Assembly: GCA_020002185.1 (NCBI GenBank)
Contig: CM034543.1
Location: 33,706,465-33,770,464 of the forward strand
Direction of reading: 5' to 3'
DNA from: Paraescarpia echinospica
Taxonomy: Eukaryota; Annelida; Polychaeta; Sabellida; Siboglinidae
Length of the DNA: 64,000 bases
Of this stretch, positions 23,239 to 34,123 are shown one piece after another (positions within the stretch are counted from its first letter, which is position 1; the number at the start of each line of letters is the position of its first letter). Under the pieces are notes generated by a model, which was not told the DNA's origin, did not search any database, and saw only the letters and a program-made list of their open reading frames with translations. The position numbers and the translations under genes were made by a program.

Positions 23239-23419
23239 TGTTAAAGCTTATACTCAATGGGATATAGCAACAGAACCAAACAATGTTTATTACGTACCAG
23301 AAACGGTAAATTGTTATACAATAGCGTGAGCCATCAAATCACTATTAAGAGATGTTGATCTTCCTCGTGGTCTCTCGTCAGAGACGGGAGGTCTCATTAT
23401 TTGAGGGGAGACTACACCA
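23239..23419 (-). repeat. LTR (5' LTR of the element)
   Basis: 181 bp with TGTTAAAG at the left edge and CTACACCA at the right edge. It is followed by the target site AAAAC and then by the intron of the P2X7-like gene. Confidence 0.92.
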
Positions 23420-23424
23420 AAAAC

Positions 23425-23914
23425 ATTTACAGAGGGACAATGACCCACCACCCTACGCTATCCTCCCTAAATACGCCACTGCTGCGATAACGCAGGGCCG
23501 CAGCGGCGCAGATTAGCGCAAAACGGGTCGCTATTTTGGACTCAAAAGTGCGCTAAGCACTTTTTTAAAGGTAGATATGCCTGATATGATGTTGAATGAT
23601 TGAGTTAATGCTTTGAAGTATCAAATATAGGCGAAAATGTAGTTATAACGGCGAAATCGAGGTGGGTCCGGATTCGACAAGTGCCAAAAACTGAACTCTC
23701 TAATGTCAAAGGCTGTTTACAACAAGATTTCTTTCGAGAAAGGCTGGATTATCGCGCACAGGGGACTTGTCATGTAGGCCACGGACGCTCGATTCGTTTC
23801 TTATGTAGTAAACTACTATAATTATATATCCATAAATTGACACTAAGACCCTATGGTTGCGACATGAATTAAACTATATTTATTAATAATATAGGTTTTC
23901 ATATTGTAACAAAC
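23425..23914 (-). other. Intron part of P2X7-like pseudogene
   Basis: Intron sequence between the retrotransposon and exon 1. It matches, in reverse orientation, 52338-about 52820 (for example GGGTCATTGTCC, TTGATACTTCAA, TAGTAGTTTACTACATAAGAA). It carries no gene of its own. Confidence 0.75.
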
Positions 23915-24213
23915 CAATTCTTAATCGCATTTTCAACTTCGACGACTTCATTTGTCTGGAGTGTCTCGGCGCATACCGACGCCGTTGCCACCGGAATCAC
24001 TCCTTCTTCCTGCGATATATCCTGTATTTTCCCAGGCGGATCGTACTGGTACGGTTTTAACATCGTTGTTTGCATATTTAAATCAATTTCGTCAATATTG
24101 TCATCACTACTGCAAGACTTTTCGAAGTCGCTATCCGACGCGTTATCACTGTTCATGGCTGCCATCTGCAGGCCGCAACTTTATGTCATTAGCCGCATTT
24201 AACTTCACGCAAA

Positions 24214-24774
24214 CATTCGAAAATTCACGATTTAAAACGGCACTGTCTCCTGCTTTCTCGGCCGAGGGAAAAAGTCGGCATGGTTGGCATGGACGGCATG
24301 TAACATATGCCTTCCTCACACTCTCATCACAACCGGAAGAAGTCGACCCACCTACTCCAGATGAGATCGAAAGGTTCGCCGTCGTCATGTACAACAGGAC
24401 GTGTACACGTAGTAAGGTGGACGAGGCAAGAAAATACATCTTCGCCCAGGGATCCCGTACCATTGAGAATGTCCCGCCAACCAGAGCTGCATTGTTCCAG
24501 CATGTCAGACGGGCTGTGTACCAGGCGCGATATGTGTGGTCACAAGCTCTTGTGCCAGCTCCCCACCTGCCAAGTCCCGGACACTGGGGTTGGTGTCTAA
24601 GTGACACAGGATGGAAACCCTCTGGACTGACCTACCAGAGGCATCAATGTCGTGCTATGAGCTAGTGTGCACTGTGGGTGCAAGAAGGGGTGTAAACGCA
24701 AGTGTGAATGCTGGTCGTCTAGTCTGCAATGCACCGAGCTGTATAGCTGCGGTGGAGCGTGTGACGACCCTTGA
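24214..24774 (+). pseudogene. Cys-rich CGCKKGC-tail protein fragment
   Basis: Successive plus-strand frames give, in order, SCFLGRGKKSAWLAW, then ERFAVVMYNRTCTRSKVDEA, SRTIENVPPTRAALFQHVRR, AVYQARYVW, LPSPGHWGW, then LWTDLPEASMSCYEL and finally CGCKKGCKRKC with a run of spaced cysteines, ending at TGA 24772-24774. The order and motifs match a large unnamed protein family found in many copies in fish, cnidarians and molluscs (recognised from memory). At least three to four frameshifts separate the parts, so it is a pseudogene. Its left end lies 49 bp from the ATG of the divergent P2X7-like exon. Confidence 0.6.
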
Positions 24775-25015
24775 CATCTCTGACTATACAATGGCTTATA
24801 CTGCATGCGGTGAGTAAAATATGACTGTTATTTTAACATGTGTATGATTATAGTCCATTGTTAAACACATAAGAGTCATGATCATCATTTAATAGCCATA
24901 TATATGGCTATCCATTGCATATCTAGATTGATTTTAATTTTTGTAAACAGCACGGGTACCTAGCTCGTATTCCCAGTTAGGTGAATTAAAATAAAATATA
25001 AGATCTTGTATGTCG
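24775..25015. other. No gene seen
   Basis: AT-rich spacer between the Cys-rich pseudogene and the 151-bp tandem repeat. Confidence 0.5.
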
Positions 25016-25500
25016 GCCATTTTGAATTCCAATATGGCGGTCATCTCAGGATACAGCACGTGGCGAAAATGGATTCCTTGACCCTGAAAATTATAGTTTA
25101 GACACCAAGAACATGTTTCTATGTTGCTTAGAAGTTGAGCATGTTGGTTATTAAATTTCCATTGAGGCCATCTTGAATTTCAATATGGCGGTCATCTGAG
25201 GATACGGCCTGTGGATGAAATGAATTCATTGACCCTGAAAATTATGGTTTAGATACCAAGAACATGTTTCTATGTTGCTTAGAAGCTGAGCAACGTGGTT
25301 AATAGATTTCCATGGCGGCCATGTTGAATTCCAATATGGCGGTCATCTGAGGATACGGAATGTGGCAGAAATGAATTCCTTGACCATAAAAATGATGGTT
25401 TGGACACCAAAACCGTGTTTCTATGTTGTTTAGATGCCAGGAAATGTGTGTAATGGATTGCCATGGCGGCCATTTTAAAAATCAAAATGGCGGCTAGATA
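25016..25500. repeat. 151-bp tandem repeat with ATGGCGG boxes
   Basis: Three full units and a partial one have AATATGGCGG at 25031, 25182 and 25333 and AAAATGGCGGC near 25484, an exact 151-bp spacing. Each unit also carries GGCCAT(C/G/T)TTGAAT just before, CTGAGGATACGG-like sequence, CCTTGACC and TGTTTCTATGTTG. AANATGGCGGC and GCGGCCATNTTG match the published YY1 consensus. Units are diverged, so the array is not recent. Confidence 0.85.
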
Positions 25501-26380
25501 CCATGTCGATGGCGATGGGTACCTAGCTTTATATGAATATATATATCATAAACTTCATGTGTGTCAATGTTCATGCTTTTGTCAAAAAGTGCACAATTCG
25601 TCAAATGTGTGGCTCTTAGCCGCTGTACTACTAAAGGTATTCGGTCCTAACAAAATCACAAACATAGAACTGCACTGCAAAACTTGCACAACATCAATTT
25701 CAACTCACGTAGAGAGACGAAGATGAGGATGGCTTGGTAATGTTTGCCGAATGTCCCGTGGAGCAGTGCTCAAACAGACCAACGTTGGACAGCAGACGGG
25801 AAAGGGACAGGTAGTCGCACAAAGCAGACGACAGCGTGCAGCCTGACAGACCGACACATGTGGCGAGCTCGTTATAATAGCGGTATAGGTTTTGTCAAGA
25901 GCGGCTCTTGTCGGACAGCGATTGTCCACGTCACGGATACATTAGTTTTGTGATCTCTCGGGTGTGTTTGCGATCCGTCTGTACAATTTTAATTCAAACG
26001 CGGGTCTTCTTCTTTTGCACTCGGATTTTGGGGTCCAACTTTTGTACCCGTGAACGATTTGACCAGTCGTATTTTCACATAGTTTTGATGTTGTTATGAT
26101 TCAAGATCTTCTCAGGTCTCGCTATTGCAATGTGGAGTCACACTCAGAGGAAACGACCGATCTCAGATTCTGACGTAGGTCTTATCTTGAAGGACTAATC
26201 TCTTCGTGTCGTTCTCTGTTTAGCGATATGTTCGTTTTTCGCTCCTTTCTATTGTTATATATATATACTAACTATGACATTGCTCTCCTCATAGCTTATT
26301 AATATCCCTTTATGGATGTTGTCACATCATCTAGTCACACATCACCTGTTCCAAACGGTTAACTCGATGTCGTCTGCTAA
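25501..26380. other. No gene recognised
   Basis: Small frames at 25463-25953 are rich in Arg, Gln and Thr but show no stable motif. A short TA run lies at 26258-26268. One stretch (about 25740-25900) is GC-richer and could be a decayed transposase region, but nothing confirms it. Confidence 0.4.
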
Positions 26381-26381
26381 A

Positions 26382-26812
26382 GCGGAATTTGCTTGCGGAT
26401 TGCTGTACATTTAATCGAAATCGATCCGGTGAAGTTATTACGCCTTTATGCATTATTCCGAAGGTATAAGTTTAACCATTCTGCCGACAAAAGACATCCA
26501 TTGTGTACTCCAATAGTATACTTATGTACAAAAAAGGAATGTTTCCTTTGTGGGCGGCGCTCGTTGAAGATCCGAATAGTGTCAGACACTGTCAGTAGTC
26601 ATTCGTCGATGTCAGCCGAGGGTTCTATACTTGACGGAGTGTCTATGATATACGGTCGAACGCTTTTTGAACTTGACGGAAACATAATAAGATCTTATTG
26701 GGTAAAATGGCGCATGTCAACGTGCTTTTCTGCTAAAAGTCTTGTAATATGTATGATTTGCTCGCTTACAAATGTTCCTTTCCAGCCAGAAACTTGCCTG
26801 TTCTACCGATAA
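26382..26812 (+). CDS. Unrecognised 140-codon open frame
   Basis: Open from a stop at 26379-26381 to TAA at about 26810, without an early in-frame ATG, so if real it is an exon and not a complete gene. Residues include CTKKECFLCGRR (a CxxxxxCxxC cluster) followed by SILDGVSMIYGRTLFEL and YWVKWRMSTCFSAKSL. Cysteine spacing hints at a zinc-binding module of a transposon-type protein, but no family could be named. It is longer than neighbouring frames in this AT-moderate region. A chance frame remains possible. Confidence 0.3.
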
Positions 26813-29800
26813 CAACTTCTCCGACTTGACTTTGTTTTACAGGCGGTTGGGTAGGCCTATAATAATTATTCTTAACATTACTTTGCTAGGATGGCTGAAC
26901 ACGCTGACTGTTATGTAGTTTTGACAGCGGCGCACGTTTTATTTCTTTTTACCCGGTATTACAAGTATTCGTGCGTTGCTCCTTGGGTATTAGGCCCTAT
27001 AATGTGAGTATAAGATATACTATATAATGGGTCTAAAGGAATAACTAAGTGGTAGGCCTAGTGTCCGTCGCCACGAGGACCCAAAACTGCCGTCAATGTT
27101 ACCAACGTTCGCGGTTACGTAATATTCAGATTAGACCGTTTCAGGCAGAATGTGTTCGACTGAAGTTTGTTACGACTATTGTGACTATTGACCACCTCAT
27201 GGCCCGACTGTGACCATTGGAAGACGGGAGGGAGGGTCGCCGTAACTTCGGCTTATTCTTATAACCTGAAAGGGGCACGGTCGCATGGGCCCATCATAAA
27301 TTTAAAGATCTGCGGATACACCTTGGATCCGACTATATGTGTCTGATCGAGTTTCTGTTGCGATGTTGGGGGCCTATAATAATGATTTGTTTATATGTAG
27401 GTCGGCATGTTCTTTTTGTAGCATGTTTAATTGTCCGTTTATCTCAGCTAGCTGTTTTTGCGTGATTCTTGACCTTAAATGTGTCCGATAAAAAATAAAC
27501 ATATTGGGACAAGAATACGGTCAGAAACAAGATGCTAGCTGCAGCCAGCATAATTTTGGACAAGAGCAGTTTTCTAGCAAACGTCCTGCTCGTGTCTCTA
27601 GTCTGAGGCGAAGCACTATGCATGCACTAAACAGAAACGCATGACCTTGGTTTGTCTATGAATGTATTCTGTGGGCGGACGAAATCAGACGGATGAGATG
27701 CGATGCAGACGAACTACCCCGCATATTGGAGACAGTCAATTGGCCGCAGAATGGACTCGTCCGCGCAGCCATTACGCAAGATGCACCAGCAAATTGGTCA
27801 TTCTGATGCGAGTATTTTAAGAAGTCCTGTTGCGAATTCTTGGAGATTACGCGAGATCGAACTGCGAATAAAATAATACACTCATCCGAAAGCAACCAGA
27901 AGATGACGTTTGTGAAAGATGGCCAGATGCTTGCCGTAAGTAAATAATTGTAGTGCGATTGTGTCGCATTTTGACGAAGAAGCGGCGGATTGTCCCGATT
28001 ATGCGTGCGCGCGTTGCCTCGATCGTAGCGCAAATTTTCACAACGCGGGAAAATTGGCAGAGTCGCTGGATTTGTCAGCATGCTGATTTATGAATTGTCT
28101 GAATGTTGTATTTTACATTAAAATACCTAAAATTAAACGATTGACATTATTAGGAACACGACAAAATACTAAAATCGTCAGTGTACCTGTTAACCCGTTT
28201 TCATTTACATTTTTAATTGCTGCAGACGGCAATGGAAATGCCACGGCAATGTCATTGTCAATGACAATTAGGTAAAACATTTTATTAAATGGATAAATCT
28301 CTTAAAAATCCATGTTTACACTTTGGCTAAGCCGAAGAGTAAGGCTAGGAAAACCCATTCAATCAGGCTGTTAATTTATATTATGGTCACGTGATTACTG
28401 ATAATATAAGACGTTATAACTTCTGACACACTCAGTGAGTCAGTCTAAGAAATAAATTATTGATTCTGTTTTCATGCACGCACGCACATACACACACAAT
28501 TTTTGTAAATATACCTACGCATGCTAACCAATATAGACAGCAATAGACAAACCACATGTGACATGGCTTGGTTTTAATGCAGGTCAGCTGTGCACAAATC
28601 AACTAGATGCAGCTGTTTCCTTGCCAACCAGAGGCTGGTATGGTAGCATCTGTCAATGATAGCCTAAAATGACTATAATCAAACATTTTATTGTTATGAG
28701 CCAAGCAATCAATCAAGCACGTGGTCTACAAAGTCACTACATTCATTATTCATATAGTGACTCATTCAATACTTAGTCTGTCATTCTGTGCATTTAAGAC
28801 TGCCAGAAAACAAAACATTAAAATATTGGAATTTTTTGTCACAAATTTAGGGTTCAATTGTTAACCAGGTATTTTAGTTCCGAGGTTTTTAAGGGAAAAG
28901 TTTCTATGATAATCCTGCCAGTTACCAACTGGAATTAAATGCTGCAGTCCATAATAATAAATCAGGTATTGTAATTCTACAAAAAATGTGTAAATCATTA
29001 GACATTGTACTTTGTATTTGTATTATATTTTTATCATAATAAAAATAGTTTTATTTGGTTTGATAACTCCACAGACTTACCAGGTGCACATAACTAGGAA
29101 AATATTTTATTTATGGAAGTGATGTTGGCTTGTTATCACACTATACATGTCTAGCTTTGAACAACATCAAACAGTAGTTCTCATGCAGATGACAGTTGTT
29201 ATTTTCGCAACACCTTTTCCTTCTTACAGAGAGGAAAAGTGTAAACACTTGTTTGAAATCAAGAAGAAGTACTAACATCATTCACATGTGGTGACAGTGT
29301 TTAGTAAAGTATGTTTATTTTATGTACATTAGTGTCAATTATCACTAAATAAACAGTTTATGATATGCCTGTCTTTTTTATATGCTAGTCATTAAGCAAC
29401 AAAAATTCACAGAGATAGTGCAAATTCTAACGATGAAAATAGCAAGTTGACAAATGACAACTGGTGCTAAATGGCATTGCTAGCAACCAACATCTTCTAT
29501 TTGTCCTGTCACGATTCGCTAATCACGTCTATAAATGCACTAGCGGAGTGAATTCATGTGACAGGATGGTGAAAAATGTAGTACTAATTGGCAGTGTTTG
29601 CGTGTGTGCCGATTCTGCCCTCATCTCTGGTGCAACAATTACAACAAAAGAACATTATAATCAGTGGCAGTGTAGAGAGATAAGAGTGTCCATTGGTTGC
29701 TGTTGACATCAGTACCATGTTATTTCAAAGACCGAGTTAATAATCAGGCATGAGATTCTTCCACGGAAATGCGGATTTCCGCGGTTCATGAACTCGATTT

Positions 29801-30460
29801 AGCCGTTTCTGTGATTCGTCCAAATCCAAAAAATATTTTTTTTAATATAGGGGGGTTGTGACTTGGCAAACTTGGCAGACATCGACAATAAAAATTTAAA
29901 ATGTTGTGATCTTCGTCCTTTTTCAAAAGCAAGCCGCATTCTGAATGGCCAGAAACGGCCCATGCAGCTTACAATCCGTGCATGAGTTTGGGCGGCAAAT
30001 CAGTTGCGGTTGTGAGTTGTTTTTGAAGTTCACAGTCGCCTTCAGTCGAACGAAGCATGAGCTACGGTCTACAGTAAGTTGTCCGCTGTTATTTGAATCA
30101 TTCTTGTATGAGTCAATTACTGAATTATTGGAATTAACGTAGCAGTCGAGTGGTTTTAAGATCGTAATCTCCATAAATATTAGATCATTTAGCCTGCCAT
30201 GCGAGGCGTTGTAATGGCCTATGCCTATGGGACTTACATTACGGCGCCGGCGTACGCTCACGTCACTGGCGTTACGGGTCATGACATAATACAGAACCAT
30301 TAACGATATGTAAACGCGAATAGTAAGCGGAGTATAAGTTTTGGCGATAACTTTACGGTATCCTAGATGGGTTTATAGATTATTTTGGATAAAAATAAGT
30401 ATATGCGAAAACTATGTTTTCTTGGATGGGCGATAACATGTCAGCATAAAGTAGGCATGT
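26813..30460. other. Gene-poor stretch
   Basis: No exon is well supported. Minus-strand frames of 141 codons (27656-28081) and 125 codons (29923-30300) are open but have no motif and no splice context. A CACGCACGCACATACACACA microsatellite lies at 28475-28499. The sequence at 28850-29460 is very AT-rich. Confidence 0.45.
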
Positions 30461-30533
30461 TCATTTTAACGTATGATTTAGGTTATTATTAATTAAATAA
30501 CAATTTGAATTAAATTTACCCGACGTTGTTAAT

Positions 30534-30764
30534 ATGAACACTTTTAGGGGATATGGCGTGCACCAAGAAGGATGTTGTACAGGGAGGGGACGAGTTGAAT
30601 TTGAAGAAGCGAGAGAAAAGCAGCTGAACAGGTTTCCTAAGACAAGAGGCAAAGTGCCAAAGAGACTGAAATCTGTCCACCTCCACTCCCCAGTCCTTGC
30701 TCGGGCAGAGAAGAGAAAGAAAGCTGTGAGTGCCAGGATCAAGCACAGGCAAGAAAAGAAGTGA
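30534..30764 (+). CDS. Small basic protein or terminal exon
   Basis: A 76-codon frame with ATG at 30534 and TGA at 30762-30764. The product is strongly basic (KRLKSVHLHSP, ARAEKRKKAVSARIKHRQEKK at the end) and looks like a nucleic-acid-binding or nucleolar tail. An AATAAA signal follows at about 30883, which suits a 3' UTR of about 120 bases. TTTTAG at 30542-30547 could instead be a splice acceptor, making this the last exon of a gene from the left, with the frame GYGVHQEGC at its start. No family was recognised. Composition is unlike the AT-rich surroundings. Confidence 0.4.
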   Translation: MNTFRGYGVHQEGCCTGRGRVEFEEAREKQLNRFPKTRGKVPKRLKSVHLHSPVLARAEKRKKAVSARIKHRQEKK

Positions 30765-30882
30765 AGTCACATGTCCACAATGAACACTTGTAAAATTTAC
30801 AAGTTTATGGTTTCAGTGAACATTAGTAGATGTGGACATTTGCGTGTGAATTTCTGTGTAAAGTACATTACAATTATCATTT

Positions 30883-30888
30883 TAATAA
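30883..30888 (+). terminator. Polyadenylation signal candidate
   Basis: AATAAA about 120 bases after the stop of the small basic frame, followed by a T/GT-rich stretch at 30900-30960. Confidence 0.45.
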
Positions 30889-30899
30889 ACCTTGGTTAT

Positions 30900-33800
30900 T
30901 TAAAGCAGTTTTGTGTATTTTTTTCACATTGACCACTTGTGTAATGTTGTAGTTTTGTCAGTGTAGTATACACTGCTTCTGGTTTTTGTGTGATATGAAA
31001 ATAATGTGCTTACTGTGTGCTTACACTTTTGATTAATAAAATCCCAAATGTAGTGTTTCTATGCACTATGTTTGTGATTTTATATAAAATGGAAGTTACA
31101 GGATTAGACAAAAACAGTGTGAAAGTACACTAGATTCCATCACAAACAATGATGTCTTTCACAAAATTTTTGAGTTCCAATCCAGACCCCCTTTTTCCCC
31201 CAGTTTGCCGTGCCACGCGCAAATGTTCCTCAGAAGTGACTTGCCTCCTCTCACATGCCTGTAATAATACAATGTTGTTTTTTATGGTCGGTTCTTATTT
31301 ATAACTAGATATATGGTTGGATGTTGTTATTTGCAAAGGTAAAAGGTCAAACTCATGTAACATTTATCGCCACCATCTTCACCACCATCCGACCTCTGCA
31401 CATTTATGCCATGCTACAATTATTACGCAAAAACAAACATTTATGTAATTTCACTGTCTAAACCTACAATGAGGGACATTTTTATAAAACGCAGTCATAA
31501 AAATTATGTCCTGCATATATATATATATACAAATTGTGTTCATAATACCCTATTACACGAACGGGGGTAAACACCCAAAACCTGCCCCATTATTTTTACC
31601 TGTTTTCATTCCAGATGCCTCTAACATGATAAGTTTAATTTGGGGCATTCCCTATCAAATTAATAAATCAAGAAGTGTATATGACACAATTTCAATTTTG
31701 ATGAAAAGTGTGTGTTGATAACTTGGTTATGTTCATGTGCCCATGTTATCAACCAATTTTCAGATCAGTCTGACCAACCTTTCAAGAGATAGAGGTCATC
31801 CAAATTTGACCCAACCTTGACTATCTCACGTATCTTAGGGTACTGCCACTATGCACGAGAAATCTGTATTTGATTGAATCATACTCAGGGCCCCCCGAAA
31901 CAGAAATTTTTTCACATTTTGCCTATTTTTTCTAAAACTCTTCAGTACCTTTTTCTCTGATTTTGCATAGACAATTTATGTAGTAATGCCACTATATACA
32001 CAAGAAATCTGTATTTGATTGAATCATTCTAATGGCACCTCAGGGCCCCCCAAAATGCAAAATGTTCCTACTATTTCCTGACTGCAACTGGCAGAACCTT
32101 GGCAGCTGCTGTAAGCCTGATGTATATTGGGCCTGGACCACTGATCTCTACTCATAACGGGATAGTTGACAACCTATCTCTGATCACTGGACTGGCTGAG
32201 AGACTTACACTAGTGTTAATGTAACATGTTAAATACTACTTAAGAAATTACCAGACAATCAATTTTCCATGTGATACATATCGCAAGATTTATACGTATG
32301 CCGTGTGCAATTCAGCGGGAAAACCGAATGTAGATCGCTTGTTTAGTTTTTGTAGTATAGCTCGGTTTTTTAACTGTTCACAGTTTGCCTCTTGGTTTGT
32401 GTCATAAGAGAACGACATCTAGTTAAAGAGTATATTGAGATCGTATTTAGAGGAATGTTGATATATTTCTGAAAATATATGTGTCAACCAATCAGTGTGT
32501 AATTGTTGCATGGAGGACATGTGAGACGGGGTTAATATATTAGTGATATCATGTAGGAAATTGAACTCTAATTCTGATCCGTAATTATCATCACTTAGCA
32601 CAGGACTAAGGGCAGTGTGGCCACTGTTGGCACTGAATTTATGTCTGTGTGGTCAGCCACTGGCTGGAATGGTCACTCATGGCCACAGTTTATTATTAGT
32701 CAATCTTGGTGTGGCCAGGGCTGTTGTTTATTGCCCAGTGTGGGAGAGTGAGTGCTTAGTGGCACTGCTGTGAGACATTCTGATGTAATACACCTTTTGT
32801 ACGTTACAGGTATAATGATATAATTGGCTAAGCACCATATTTCTAGTGTATCATGGCAATACGTTAATAACATTAACATGCATACTATAAGCCAACTTTG
32901 AATGCATACACTGAATATTTCCATGCTGTCCATGTGTATATGCAAAACCTTCACAGTCATGTTGTGTTATCATTTTGTTTACACATAAAGACATAATCTG
33001 GCATAACTTGATAAGTGTTTATAGCAGCACATTTGAACTTCCAATGTATCATTGCAACATAACATACATACTGTGTGCCAAATTTGAATGTCATGCATGC
33101 AATATTTCCATGCAACCCATTTGCATATAATGTAAAATTTCAACAGCCATTTTCTTCTTTTTCACTTTTTGACCCTACAATGTTCAATGCTCCATAACTT
33201 CGCCAATTTTTGTAGCAGTCATATTTTTGGAAACTGGGTAAAGTACCCTACCCAACCTTTACAAGAAAGAATGTTATAATTCTTCCGAATGATTACACAT
33301 TGGTCAATCGGGGTCACATACAAGGACTTCAGGGCCTCTTGGCCCATTTTTTATTTACCTGTTATGCTCATAAAAAAAACCATCACACATGCATTGGTCA
33401 TAGGCGTCCCGGGCTTAGCCAGGACCTGTCTGCCTGTCTTCAAGATTAGCAGATGTCTGGACAAGCCAGGTAATTACAACTGATAAGACTGGTAGAATTT
33501 AGAGGGGGCCAGTTGGCCCCTAGATTAATTAATAGTTCCAAGTCTAGAGTCTCCATGTATAACTATCATTGGCACAACTGGTAGTGAAACAAATCGAATG
33601 GACCAGTATTAACTAAATAAATAAATGGCTCAAATGACACTTCTTTGACATTGAAAAAACTAAACTGGCCAATAATGGCTGCGATTAGTATGCATGCCTT
33701 CTACGCAAGCTATTTGCCTGCTAAAAGGCACACTTGATTCATTCAAGATTGGCAAAAAATATTTCTGGCTAAGTACATGTTTGGCTCATAGCAGAATAGG

Positions 33801-33906
33801 CCTGCGTAACTTTTAAAATACCCACTTCGCTGTGGTGGGTTCATATATATATATACGACCAGTCCTAATTGCACGCCGCTGAATGTGTTCATGTCTATGT
33901 TGGCAG
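30900..33906. other. Gene-poor region with diverged duplications
   Basis: No exon was found before the SLC6 exon at 33907. A TA run lies at 31515-31530. A duplicated segment at about 31840-32060 repeats AAATCTGTATTTGATTGAAT and CAGGGCCCCCC after about 140 bp. A more diverged pair at about 32840-32960 and 33040-33150 shares GAATATTTCCATGC-like words. Upstream SLC6 exons with the start codon may lie here unrecognised. Confidence 0.5.
31840..32060. repeat. Tandem duplication, about 142-bp unit
   Basis: GAAATCTGTATTTGATTGAA and CAGGGCCCCCC occur at about 31857-31895 and again about 142 bp downstream, with diverged sequence between. Confidence 0.7.
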
Positions 33907-34123
33907 GAGAAGGAGAAGACGATCCTGATGTCATTCCACACCACGTCGACGGGCCAACCCTCCTCCTTGTCCTCCCAGTCTTCCCCCGGATCCTCCTCCA
34001 CCGAGAGCGCCGTCCGCGGCTACTGGGTGGGACGACTAGACTTCATCCTCTCATGTGTCGGCTATGCAGTCGGTCTCGGCAACATCTGGAGGTTCCCGTA
34101 CCTCTGCTACAGAAATGGAGGAG
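33907..34123 (+). CDS. SLC6 exon: N-tail and TM1
   Basis: Starts after TATGTTGGCAG and ends at GGAG|GTACGT in phase 1. The Ser/Pro/Thr-rich tail ([18 protein letters not shown]) is followed by [19 protein letters not shown] and [16 protein letters not shown]. An internal ATG (ILMSFHTT) could serve as the start if there is no upstream coding exon. Confidence 0.9.

Larger units (their letters stand above)
17296..23419 (-). mobile_element. Ty3/Gypsy LTR retrotransposon
   Basis: Direct repeats at 17296-17463 and 23239-23419 have TG...CA ends. They are flanked by 5-bp sites CAAAC (17291-17295) and AAAAC (23420-23424). The unoccupied site is preserved in reverse orientation at about 52820. The gene order on the minus strand is gag, protease, RT, RNase H, integrase, the Ty3/Gypsy order. 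A primer-binding-site candidate lies next to the right LTR and a purine tract next to the left LTR. The element is broken by frameshifts and by the TTAA-flanked insertion at 19766-20979. About six substitutions separate the LTRs over about 158 aligned bases, plus one 13-bp length difference. The clade was not determined. Confidence 0.92.
17050..24165 (-). pseudogene. P2X7-like cysteine-rich gene, two exons
   Basis: Exon 1 (24165 down to 23915) starts at ATG, is acidic and Ser/Asp-rich (DNASDSDFEKS), has QPY-like KPYQYDPPGK and ends KNW at the donor TTG|GTTTGT. Exon 2 (from 17144 leftward) follows TTTATAG and restores the codon TG|G before a Cys cluster (MCNNCQMMP, then an in-frame TAA, then CCRGIPA). 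The same exon at 52979 is better preserved. This NW-C-x-C-x-x-C ... CC ... layout matches P2X purinoceptor 7-like proteins that are multicopy in cnidarians, molluscs and amphioxus (recognised from memory). The first exon-2 Cys codon is altered and the intron holds a 6.1-kb retrotransposon, so this copy is dead. Confidence 0.6.

Noticed and set aside
27656..28081. 141-codon minus-strand frame
   Set aside because: No motif and no splice signals. An opposite-strand frame (ECILWADEIRRM) faintly recalled a BACK domain but the resemblance is too weak.
29923..30300. 125-codon minus-strand frame
   Set aside because: Composition looks random and no homology was recognised.
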